DNA of 64,000 bases. It comes from Gossypium raimondii (Eukaryota > Streptophyta > Magnoliopsida > Malvales > Malvaceae). The notes beneath the pieces were generated by a model. The model searched no databases. It saw nothing but the letters and a program-made list of their open reading frames with translations, and was not told the origin of the DNA. Positions 1 to 11,889 of this stretch are shown piece by piece (position 1 is the first letter of the stretch; each line of letters begins with the position of its first letter). Location: positions 22,692,001-22,756,000 of the forward strand of contig NC_068569.1 in NCBI RefSeq assembly GCF_025698545.1, in the 5' to 3' direction. The translations under genes were made by a program, and so were the position numbers.

Positions 1-174
1 CTGCTGTGTTTTTGAACTACATTCGACGTAGGAAGGGGATTCTATCTGTTTCCTTAATTCCTCTCCCTCAAGAAAAAGCAATGCAACACAGATATTTTAA
101 ATAAATGAGACACATCCCACATCATAAAAAAGAAAGAAGAAACAAAAAAGAATCAATATCGTTTAAATATGTAC

Positions 175-1460
<1,286 letters not shown>

Positions 1461-1857
1461 TTCCCTTCGCCGCCGTACGGAAAACCGCCTAAAGCCTGCT
1501 TTACCCCTCTCTCGGATATATATATATATAGTTTTCCTCCAAAAAAATGATATTCTCAGATATGGTTGACGGTGTTGTTGTTGTTGTTGGAGTTAAGCAA
1601 AGAATGAGGATCCATAGGCCTCATCATTTGTCTCCACGAGGCAAACCCTAAGGAGCAGAAAGATTGGAGAGAAAAATGCAAAGTTAAAACGAGAGAGAAA
1701 ATGTGGAGAAAGAAAAGGGGGGAAATGTGGCAAAATGAATGGAAGGAAATTTGGAGGAATTTAGAATAAATCACAAATGACGATTGCGGTTTAAGCGTAA
1801 GCCTCTATTAACAACTCCCTTACTATTAATATCATCCTTTTCACATTCCAATGATAT

Positions 1858-1901
1858 CGTCGTCGTCGTCCTCCTCCTCCTCCTCCTCATCATCATCATC
1901 C
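1858..1901. repeat. Compound trinucleotide microsatellite (GTC)n(TCC)n(TCA)n
   Basis: Three adjoining perfect trinucleotide runs (CGT, then CCT, then CAT) lie in the spacer upstream of the ROP gene. The progression from one unit to the next by single-base change is typical of a microsatellite that has mutated and re-expanded. Confidence 0.9.
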
Positions 1902-3689
1902 AATAATTAAACAAAATTAGATCATTTGTTAATTTAGACGAATGGATCAATCATTCGCATGATTCAGGTTGATCATTCATATAGTACTTGTTTTTTTTTT
2001 ATCATTATAATATTAATAATAATAATAATAAATTTAAATTCAGTAACATAAATTTTATCCATTTTTCCAAACTCATGTTAACACCAAATTTGAGTAAATC
2101 ACACAGGAAAATTTCCTTCTCCTTCTTTTCATCTTTTCATCATCGTCTCATCGCGGATGCTCTTTGAAAAGATAAACAGTTGACTATAAAAATATGCTCT
2201 ATTTTCATGAGTGAATATCAAACTTCAAGTACATGGTTAAAAAAATAAATCGAGCAATCACACTACACCTCATTTATAGAAAGCTTTAGCTGATAAATTT
2301 CCTTTGTATGGAGTGAATTTGCCTCCGATGAGATTAAAGAAAATGATGTGGTGTGCATTTAGATTCAACCGCAACTGTAGTGATGAAGTGAAAATGAAAA
2401 ATAACTATTAAGAATATTATATTAAAAATAAAATATAATATAAGTTTTAGAATATTTTACTTTTATGAAATTATTAAAAGTGCCTGAAATTATAATTTTA
2501 TTTAATAAAATAACAATGTGTATCATAATATTTTTATAAACATTTTAATTATTTGTTTTATATTTATTTTAAATTATTTATTATATTAAATGATAAATAT
2601 TATTTATTTCTATAGTTAACTCATTTCTTTAAAATGACAAGTATTATTTTTAAAAATAATATAATAACACCATACTTTTGTCTTTAAAGAATTTACTTGG
2701 ATTTTTTAAATACAAGAAAATATATTAAAATTGGAAATTGGAAATTATAATATTATTAATAAAACTATATGTATAAAATATTTTTGAACTTTTTGATTGA
2801 TATAATTAATTATTATTTATTTAAATAATTATTTAGCTTAATCCTAATGTATTGATAATGATTTTATAAGTACTTAACGATATTTAACCTATAAATTTTT
2901 TAGTATTAACATATAAAAATTTACTTTAAAAAACCTATGAAATTTTAATAATGTCATCTATATGTTCATATAAAGTTTTTAACTAATGTATTTTTATTAT
3001 ATATATTTTTTGTAATTTAAATTAAAAACGCACTTCAATATGAGCAATTACAAAAGAAGCTAATAACCTTCAGCATCGAAAAACATTATAAAATGCAGGG
3101 ATAATTTTGACAGAGAAGTTTTGTTTTTCTAAACCCACTTCACCCAATTACACTTCAACTTAGATAAAAAATGTTGAACTCAAGTACGATCAAGCCCACC
3201 CGCATTAATTTTTTATATAAAAATAAATTTAAAAAATATAATACATTAAATACACTAAAAATAGTTTAGGCAAATTCGGACCGGACAGGACTTGGGACAA
3301 AAATACTCGTATCCAAAGCCCAACTAATTTAGAGAATAAATCTTATTTTTTTTGTTGCAACTTAATTTTCAGACCTATATTTATTTAAATCCTTTTACTT
3401 TTCAAACAAATATAACCGGATTCATACATAAACGCCGGTTGAACCAAATATGCTTCACTTTCATGTATCGTTCACCGAGAAAAAGAAAAAGGGAATACAA
3501 GACCGAACGGCATGTAGCCTGGACAGCAATTAAAGCTTTTGCCTATTAGCTCTAAATGGCACAATTGTAAATTTACTTAGGCATAATAATATTTTTAATC
3601 TTTTAACTTTTCTCTAAAAAAATAAATTAGCTTTTAATCTTTAAATAATAGTGCCGTTAAAACATGACGTGGCATCCGCACGAGTATTT

Positions 3690-3870
3690 TTTAATCCAAC
3701 AAAACTCTCGTGTTTTTATCTGTTTTTTAACCTTTTCTGTCTTCGTAATTTTTTCTTATTTCTTCTTTTCTCTTCTCCTTCTTCTCCATAGAAACCCTAG
3801 CCGCCTATTTCAGGTGACAGGTGCGCTCTTCCCTTTTTCCTCCTATTTTCTTTCGATCCTAGCCCTAGGA
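3690..3870 (+). promoter_or_regulatory. Orphan 5'-UTR/promoter-like patch with telo box
   Basis: A pyrimidine-rich stretch (TTTTCTTATTTCTTCTTTTC and similar) leads into a telo box, AAACCCTAG, at 3792-3800. It continues with CCGCC, CAGGTGACAGGTGCG and more pyrimidine tracts. In plants this pattern marks the leader of ribosomal-protein and other translation-related genes. No such gene follows on the plus strand, so this is either a relic of a lost gene or chance. The assignment rests on composition only. Confidence 0.3.
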
Positions 3871-4972
3871 CTTATTTGATCTTTTAGAGAAAGGTTAAGT
3901 GCTAAAAGTATCATTATGCAATTTATTTATTCCTAATTATTAACAATTTAGTTTAATCCATTTTAGTTTCTTTTGGTAAATGATTTTTTTTCATAAATGT
4001 TAAAAGAAATCAATTTAGATAATTGAACGCAAAAAGTTTAGATTTTTCTTTAATTCTATCTCACTTCTGTGGAGGTTTTGTCAACATGTATTGCGAGGAG
4101 AGACCCTATTGGAAGCAGAACAATATTGGTGGCTTTATTCCCTAAAACACCCGTTTCATATTCTTCTACCATATATTCTAAAAGTATTCTTCATACCTAA
4201 AATTCTCCAACTAGCCTGTTTAACAGAATATGAATTTACAGTGTATAGACACCTGGGAGACTAGCCTTCTCACTCTGCCTCTCATAATCTACAAAGCAAC
4301 CATTTCAGTTTTTACTTATTACACCATTTAAATTAATCCTATTTACTACTCTACTAACATAAATATTATTAAATTTTATATATTAAATAAATATGTAAAA
4401 TCATATAGGGTGAGTATTGGAATCAAAAAGTTTTGAGTTAATCGAGTTTACAAATCTTTTTTATCATTCTAATTGATTTGAAATTTTCTTCGATTCAATT
4501 AAGTGAAATAGAATTGAATCTGATCTTAAATTAAAAAATGACTGGAGCTTTTTATTTTTATGTAATTTTTCAAAAATGTTTTTTTAGGTTTTGAAATTAA
4601 TTTGGTGGTAAAGGAGAGAAAATAAAAGATTTTGGGGGTAAAGAGGGAAGAAATACAAAAATTGTGGGGATTTTGATTCTCAAGTAAAAAAGGAAGGGAA
4701 AGTAAAAAATTTCGAAGAGAAGTGGGGTAAAGTGTTGATCGGGAGGAGATTTTTTTTTTAGTAGTTTGATATTTGGTTTATTTGAATTATTTAAGTTATT
4801 TTAATTTGAAAATTTAATTTGATTTAATTTAAAATTCGAAAAAAATATTGGAATAATTAAAAAAATTCGATTTAAAGTTGCTTCTGAGCATGAGAGTGTC
4901 AACTTTCAAGCCTTAGAATTAACCAGCAGTTCACTTTCCACTTATTCTGTTTCTCTAAGCAAAGAGAAGGAA

Positions 4973-6873
4973 ATGAGAAGTTTCTACAGTTACCTTCTTC
5001 TCTATATTTCCATGATTCTTCTACTATTCTGTACCAGCACCAAGGGTTACAGTGATCTTGAAGTCCTGTTGAAGCTCAAGTCTTCCATGATTGGACCCAA
5101 AGCTTCAGGGTTAGACGACTGGGAATTCTCGTCGTCTCCATCAGCGCATTGCCATTTCTCTGGTGTCAAATGCGACGAGGATCACCGTGTTGTTGCTCTG
5201 AATGTGTCGTTTACTCCCCTCTACGGCACCATATCTCCCGAGATAGGGCTTCTGAACAAGCTCGTGAACCTTACCATTTCTAAGGTTGAACTTACGGGGA
5301 ATATTCCTACGGATATGAGGAATTTGACTTCTCTCAAGACATTCAACATCTCCAATAACTATTTCCGAGGGAGTTTCCCTGGTGAAATTCTTACAGGTAT
5401 GACCCAGCTTGAGATTCTCGATGCTTATAACAATAACTTCACCGGCCTTCTCCCCGTTGAACTCGCCAACCTGAAACATCTGAATCATCTGTCTTTCGGA
5501 GGCAACTATTTCACGGGAGAGGTCCCCGACAAGTACTCCGACATCCAGAGCTTGGAATTCTTGGGTCTAAATGCCAATGATTTAACTGGGAAAATCCCTG
5601 CCTTCTTGGGTCGTTTAAAAAACCTTAAAAGCTTGTTCCTCGGATATTCCAACGCCTTCCATGGAGGAATCCCACCTGAGTTTGGGTCCTTAACTCAACT
5701 CAAATCCCTCGACATGGCAAGCTGTAACCTAACCGGTGAGGTTCCCGAGAGTTTGGGTAAACCGAGAGTTTGGGTAATTTGAAACGCTTGCGTACATTGT
5801 TCCTTCAACAGAACTCCCTCACTGGTCGGATACCTTCCCAACTCGCTGGTTTAACTAGCTTGAAGGATCTTGATCTTTCCTTGAATGAACTAACGGGGGA
5901 GATACCAGAGAGTTTCTCTGCCTTGCAGAACATTTCTATGATCATTTTGTTCAAAAATAAGCTCCACGGTTCAATCCCGTCGTATGTAGGTGACTTACCC
6001 CAACTCGCAGTGCTTAAACTGTGGGAAAACAACTTCACGGGTGAATTGCCGGAGAATCTTGGCCGCAATGGGAAGCTCTGTAATCTTGACGTTTCTTCGA
6101 ATTACCTCACCGGATCGATTCCACTAGATTTGTGTAAGGGAGGGACGTTACAGGAGTTGATTCTGATGGATAATTTCTTCTTCGGTCCACTCTCTGAAAA
6201 ACTCGGAAACTGCAACTCTCTTACCAAGATTCGTATCAAGAAAAACAATCTCAATGGAACGATTCCGGCCGGAATTTTCAACTTGCCCTCGCTGAGTTTC
6301 GTCGAGCTAGACGATAATTTCTTCGCCGGTGAACTCCCACAGCGTATGTCAGGTGATTCGCTTGAAATGTTAAAAATCTCAAACAATTTGATCAGTGGTG
6401 AAATCCCTCCAGCGATCGGAAACTTGCGCAGTTTACAAGTTTTGGAGCTTGCAAGGAACAAACTTTCAGGTGAAATCCCTCCTTCGATCTCTCGCTGTAC
6501 TTCGCTCACTTCAATTGATTTCAGTCAGAACAGTCTCAGCGGTGAAATCCCAAAAGGAATTAACAAGTTGGAACATTTAAGCAATCTCAATGTCTCCAGG
6601 AACCGGTTAACAGGTGAAATCCCTGCTGAAATCGAGAACATGACGAGCCTCGCAACACTTGATGTTTCGGACAACAATTTGATTGGAAGGGTCCCCTGTG
6701 CAGGCCAGTTCTTATTCTTCGACGATAGCTCGTTTAGTGGAAACCCCAACCTCTGTACCCCGAACGATAGTCATTGTCCAGCTAGAGGTTCAAGCCATGG
6801 TCACGCACCATGTTTCGCTGCTTCCAAGCTCATAATCACAACTATCATGTTAATCATACTAGAGGGAAACTAG
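4973..6873 (+). pseudogene. CLAVATA1-like LRR receptor kinase pseudogene (frameshifted, kinase lost)
   Basis: CLAVATA1 is a plasma-membrane LRR receptor kinase that perceives CLE peptides and restricts stem-cell number in meristems. The frame opens with a signal peptide (hydrophobic [14 protein letters not shown]), an LRR N-terminal cap ending in [15 protein letters not shown], and then about 20 LRRs of the LxxLxxLxLxxNxLxGxIP type. Motifs typical of the CLV1 subclade are clear ([18 protein letters not shown]-like, [28 protein letters not shown]-like). A 17-bp tandem duplication at 5745-5778 breaks the frame after EVPESLG, and the downstream frame resumes with [11 protein letters not shown]. 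Compared with CLV1 as I know it, one repeat is missing between RNKLSGEIP and PSISRCTSL. The frame ends inside the would-be transmembrane segment ([11 protein letters not shown] then a stop), and no kinase sequence follows to 7.1 kb. A secreted truncated LRR protein is conceivable only from the part before the frameshift. Confidence 0.9.
5745..5778 (+). repeat. 17-bp tandem duplication causing the frameshift
   Basis: CCGAGAGTTTGGGTAA occurs twice back to back (5745-5760 and 5762-5777), one extra base completing each 17-bp unit. Removing one unit restores an uninterrupted LRR frame across the junction, so the duplication itself is the inactivating lesion. It looks like a filled double-strand break or replication slippage. 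Confidence 0.92.
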
Positions 6874-7900
6874 AGTTTGGAGTCCAACCAACACAAAGGA
6901 TGTTGAATCTTATAAATGTATACGTAATTCGTGTATTATAAAATATACTAGGTTAATGTAATATGGAGATGTTACTTCACTTCCAACTTCCTTGCTTTCC
7001 AAACTTGATCAAGCTTGGTGTTGTACTAAAATATGGGTTGGGAAGATTTACTGTTGTGTCTACGGACGTCGCATCAGCATGCATGGTTTCTTCCCTCTTG
7101 TTACTTTAAAGCCTTTATAAGATAAATGCCCTAAAATAGTTTTTAATCCAATCAACTCCGTTTAGCAACTTATGGAATATAGTTGCAGTTTACAACTGAT
7201 GGAAAAAAAAATGGTAACTAATTAGGGTTTAATGTGGAAAGCTTAATTGATTTTTAAATTATTCAAGTCTAATAATTATTAAAATATTATAAAATTATCG
7301 AAAAACTATAAAAATTTAAAAAGAAACTATTAGAGATTAAGCAATATTACCAATATGTTATGAAATTATTATAAAAATTATAAAATGATAAAATAATATA
7401 CAACATTTAAATATAAAATTTATAAAAATAAGGGACATATTTGATAAACTGCCAATGAAATTTAAAAATTTTACAAGTAAGATTGGATTAATGACAAGTG
7501 TAGATAGAGTATATTAAAAAAATTGGGCATGGCACTGCCAATTTACCAAATACTCACCTAATAAATTATAAATAAATATTATAGAAAATTTTTGTTGTTT
7601 TGTATGTTTGGGATCTTTAGTTTTAGTAATAAGAGACTCTTGAAGTGTGATGGTGATCGTGCTTGTATAGACTACTGACTAAGGAGTTTGAGTGACAATA
7701 AATTTAGTATTTGGTGGCTTAAAATGAATTATGAATAATAGTTTTGGCCAAAGAGAGGTGATGCAAGAAATTAAAGATAATTTTAAAAAATATATTATAA
7801 ATTATTAAATATTATTAAAATAAAATAAAAAGTAGAAAAATATAAATCATTAAAAATTATTGAATATTATAAAAATTTAAAACTACTACTTTTATAAATT
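6874..7900. other. AT-rich spacer after the LRR pseudogene
   Basis: The first ~200 bp may be the former 3' flank of the receptor pseudogene. The remainder consists of long A/T tracts such as AAATTATAAAAATTAT repeats. I see no gene, RNA gene or kinase remnant on either strand. Confidence 0.65.
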
Positions 7901-7986
7901 TTCATGATAAACAATCGAGTACATTTAATATTCATGATAAACAATTAGAATACTTTTATAAATTTTCATGATAAACAATTAGAGTA
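7901..7986. repeat. Three dispersed copies of a ~23-bp unit, TTCATGATAAACAAT(T/C)(A/G)GA(G/A)TAC
   Basis: Near-identical copies start at 7901, 7931 and 7964, separated by short AT spacers. They lie at the likely 3' (U5) side of the minus-oriented LTR remnant and may belong to it or flank it. Confidence 0.8.
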
Positions 7987-7999
7987 CATGTAATAAATT

Positions 8000-9882
8000 T
8001 TCAACCAAACGACCTTCTCTGCAATTCTCGTACCAGGAACTGCTTCGAGTATAGGCTCAAACGAATTCAAATCAAATATAGAACCATAAATTATTTACTT
8101 ACTTTTGAGTGAGAAAGCAAAATTCTCTCTTTAATAGAAATCGATAGAATTATTATTTCAAAAAAATTAGAATTTATATTTAGAAAATAAATTCTCACTA
8201 TTTTCAAGTCTCAAAATTGTGTATTTAGCCCTACCGGTGTCATCTATTTATAAGGAGAAGAAGTAGAACACTTGTTGGATTAGTAGAAGTTTATTTCAAT
8301 AAAATAAAAATAAAAACAAAATACAACTAGGAAAGAGAAGGGCGGCAACCCTAGTTAAATATACTAGGGTTTGTCGTCCTATATACTAATATAAGGGGTT
8401 TTAAGGCCTCTCCTATATCGGGTCTAATTATAAATGCTTCCTGAACTTTTAACCCAACACTTTATAATTCAATCCAATCCAATACATGTTTTTCTATTTT
8501 TCAAAATAAACATCATAAATTAATTTAAATAAATAAATAATTTTCTCAATTAAATAATTTTCTCAACCTGATTCTAATTCCGTCAAAATCACTACAACTT
8601 TACCGTAAAAGAATCTATGAGAAAACATATTTAATATTTCTACATTCAACGAAGCCACAATGACCAAATAATTTAATTCCATTTTCAAATTCAATTAATT
8701 AATTAATGTTCTAGGTCATTTCCATTTAGTGAAAAACTACATTAATTTTTGAATGTTTCTGATTTCTCTAACTTTACCATTTCTATTCATTTATGTTCAT
8801 TTGATTCAATGTGTAATTTTTTTCTAGTTTCAACTAGCTAGTGGAGCGACCGATTGGACATACTCAAATGATTAATAATTAAGTTCCAGCCTTTTGCCTA
8901 TTAATTATAAACTCATTTAGTCACGAAGTCATTCTACTATAGTATCGTGACTAAGCTCTCCTAATGACATACCATTAAGAAAGCAACTCGATCAGTATTC
9001 GTCTAATGACCTTGTCATAAGTGTGTTACCCGCATATGATATCCTTAATCTCTTTTGGATAAATCTTCTCTCCCAATATGATCCTATTTTATCTCATGGT
9101 AATCATTACATCTTTCTTCACGAAAAGTCAATTACTACTAAATAGTAATCAAGTCATTCATCACAAATAAGAACAACTCGTGGCCACTTTTACTTTTCAT
9201 CAATCATGTAATGCTAATGAGAGAATATCATTTACTCGTGTATTGGGTTATGAATTCAACTATTGTGAATGATGCTACATAATGTAGAATTCATATACCT
9301 AACACACCAACTTTTGATTCTATTTAAACTCAGGTTTTTACTTACATCAAAGTATTCGAGTCACGCATATATAATTCATCATCCACTCAAGATTAATGTA
9401 TGACACTCTTTAAACGTCATAAGTGAATAAACCCATAAACAAATTTAGAATCTATTCTTCTTGGCTCAAATCCGATGTATTGTTAGTCCAGCCAGTCACA
9501 TCTATGTTTCTATCTTCTGAGAGTTATTTACTCTGATACCCAAGATAAAACATCTCTCCAATTGGACTTGATATGTGGCATATTAGTCTTTCAATCGATT
9601 TACTTATTTTCGATTAGACTAAGGACATGTTTAGATTTGTCTAATAATATAAGTTGTCTTTCTATATTGCAATCCGACCATGTAATATCGCTTAGTAGTA
9701 GATTAAACATTAAAAAACCAATAAGCTAATATTTGCTTCTATTTTGCTTTGCATGCAAAAACCATATGAGGACATTATACAAATAATATTAATTTAATTT
9801 ATGAATAATTTTATTAACTAATCTATTTAAAAATTACAAGTTTACAAATGAATATAGTACACTTAGGGTACAAAATCCAATA
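8000..9882 (-). mobile_element. Old Copia-type LTR remnant (solo-LTR-like)
   Basis: Read on the minus strand, the segment begins TATTGGATTTTGTACCCTAA at 9882, which is close to the TGTTGGATTTTGTACCC start of many plant Copia LTRs. It runs through a long non-coding U3 to a TATA box (TATAAATA, complement of 8245-8252), followed by a leader-like R/U5 region to about 8000. An internal TGTTGGATT at 8273 forms an inverted match with the 9882 end. No gag or pol frame is present and no second LTR is seen, so this is a solo LTR or fragment. No target-site duplication is evident and the U5 boundary is uncertain. Family assignment rests on the terminal motif and is inference. Confidence 0.55.
8245..8252 (-). 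promoter_or_regulatory. TATA box of the LTR remnant
   Basis: The complement reads CTTATAAATAG. It sits after a long U3-like stretch and about 20 bp downstream (minus strand) of the AATCCAACA motif, a plausible Pol II core promoter of the old LTR. Confidence 0.45.
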
Positions 9883-10815
9883 GTTTACATACTCATACGC
9901 GTGTGATAAGATTTTTAATATTTAGTAAAATAACTTTCTTATGTTTTCTACTTATGAATTTTAATTCAACTTTTAACATATAATTAAGATTATATAATAT
10001 ATATTTTATTTTATTTTGTGAATTTAATATATTATATAATATTGTTTAAAATTTCGAAACAGATAAAACCATTTCAAGATAAAGAGCAAGAAATTTAAAT
10101 AAAATCAAATTTAGAACAAAATTTGAAATTTAGTCATTGTACTTTTAACTTTAAGAATTTAGTTTCTTTACTTTTCAACTTTTAAAATTTTGGTCAAATT
10201 GTTAATTGTTTTAAATAATTTTATTAAATTTATGTTCACTTTTGTTATACCTCCTTTGGACTTGGACACGTGTTAGCATGACAGGTTACATGAGAAGTGC
10301 CCATGGCCAGCTCTTTGATTCCACTTGGGCGCTTTTGTGACTAGTCGTCCTGGATCCTTTGATCTCAGCATGGGACCTAAACTACTCACTCCCTCTTGGA
10401 GGACCTAAACCACCTGTATCTAGGAAATGTCCACTTGTTTAGCAAGTATCTTTGACAGGCACATACTCTTTAGGTATGAACACTCATTAAGTCTTACCAC
10501 ACCTCTAATGACCACTAAACTTCACCTGAGCGTAAGAACCTTGCATTGTCTTAACAGAATGGGGTCCATGGTGCGCGTTTTGCACATCCTACACGTCCTG
10601 CATGTACCCTATGAGGGTAGCCCCTTTGCAACGATCTGTCATGTCACACTAGTGACAAACAATCCTTCTCTCACCTCTATATTTACTACCCATTCTCCTC
10701 CCTTCCCTTTTGCCAAAACAAACCCCCCCCCAAAAAAAAAAACAAAGAAGCCTCTAAATCCCTCCCTCTCTCCTTTCTCTGTTTCTAAATTTCCATCTCA
10801 CCCAAACTCAAAACC
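9883..10815 (+). promoter_or_regulatory. Spacer, then upstream region and 5' UTR of the tubulin pseudogene
   Basis: 9883-10240 is AT-rich with no gene. From about 10245 the base composition changes abruptly to GC-richer sequence (ACACGTGTTAGC, GCCCATGGCCAGC, GGACCTAAAC repeated) that could be either promoter or an inserted fragment. From about 10690 to 10815 it is a pyrimidine-rich leader with a poly-C/poly-A tract at 10724-10741, as expected of a beta-tubulin 5' UTR. An open frame at 10427-10819 covers this region but has no protein-like features. Confidence 0.45.
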
Positions 10816-11223
10816 ATGAGAGAAATCCTTCATGTTCAAGGAGGTCAATGTGGGAACCAAATCGGCTCTAAGTTTTGGGAAGTTATCTGCGATGAGCATG
10901 GCGTCGATCCTATGGGAAGGTACCAAGGAGATGGATCGTCTGATCTTCAACTGGAACGTATCAATGTGTATTAGAATGAGGCTTACGGTGGAAGGTACGT
11001 CCCTCGTGCGGTTCTCATGGATCTAGAACCCGGTACCATGGATAGTATTACATCCGGTCCTTATGGCCAGATCTTTAGGCCTGATAATTTCATCTTTGGA
11101 CAATCCGGTGCCGGCAACAACTGGGCCAAAGGTCATTACACTGAAGGAGCCGAGTTGATTGACTCTGCTCTTGATGTTGTTCGTAAAGAGGCAGAAAATT
11201 GTGATTGCTTGCAAGGTAATACA

Positions 11224-11267
11224 AACATACATACATACATACATACATACATACATACATACATAAA

Positions 11268-11296
<29 letters not shown>
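11224..11296. repeat. (ACAT)n followed by (AT)n microsatellite in tubulin intron 1
   Basis: About ten ACAT units are followed by about thirteen AT units just after the intron 1 donor. On both strands they give spurious open frames of Tyr/Ile/His or Met/Tyr/Val/Cys repeats. Confidence 0.95.
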
Positions 11297-11298
<2 letters not shown>

Positions 11299-11889
11299 GT
11301 CTTAGAAATCTATATTTGGCTAAATCTGCATGGATTTTTCGGGGTCTTGGTTCTATTAATATGGCATTTCACTTTTACCTTAAAATTTTGAACTCTTATC
11401 CGTTTTGAGCTACCGTATCACTTTCATGATAAAGATATACAATTGCTTTTGCTTTTGTTTTTTTTCTTTTAATTTTTCCAGCTTTTGACGATGACCACAT
11501 CGAGAGGAAATACTCATTTAGACCTATCAAGATTAACTCTCTTGAATACAAATAACTGTGAAACTGATATGGAAGGATTGATTCTTTCGTCATTATCTAC
11601 CCTTTCAGCTTTAGTTGGTTAGCAGTAGCTCTTTACATTTTGTTCTAAATAGTAAACATATTTTATCGACGATATTGAACTATGATTGGTAAGGCTATTT
11701 TTTGTCTGGTCTGAACCTCTGAAGTCAAAAAAGGGCATGGGTTTTTATCTACCTTCTATATATATAATATTATCTATATAAGCTGATCTATGTTTCTATA
11801 TGATTTATTTCTTATCGTGATTGTGATTGTCCCATATCTCTTTATCATTTTGTCCTTTATCGTAACCACAATCTTCTTTTCTGGTAATA

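Larger units (their letters stand above)
1461..4972. other. Intergenic AT-rich spacer with no supported gene
   Basis: The first ~100 bp is the likely 5' UTR/promoter of the minus-strand ROP gene, including a short TATATATATATA run at 1519-1531. The rest is very AT-rich with poly-A/T tracts, an (AAT)n run near 2012-2030 and a compound trinucleotide repeat listed separately. Near 3270-3330 a stretch rich in GGACCGGACAGGACTTGGG looks like transposon debris, but I cannot assign it. An orphan 5'-UTR-like patch near 3.7-3.9 kb is listed separately. No long open frame with protein-like composition is present. Confidence 0.7.

Noticed and set aside
5141-6749. Minus-strand and alternate-frame open frames over the LRR region
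   Set aside because: They are shadows of the LRR coding sequence, which has clear signal peptide and LRR periodicity on the plus strand.
10427-10819. Open frame of 130 codons upstream of tubulin
   Set aside because: It ends inside the tubulin leader, has no domain or conserved look, and the region reads better as promoter and 5' UTR.
11023-11391. Long open frames on both strands through the ACAT/AT microsatellite
   Set aside because: They translate the repeat (Tyr-Ile-His-Thr or Met-Tyr-Val-Cys runs) and overlap tubulin exon 1 in the wrong frame.
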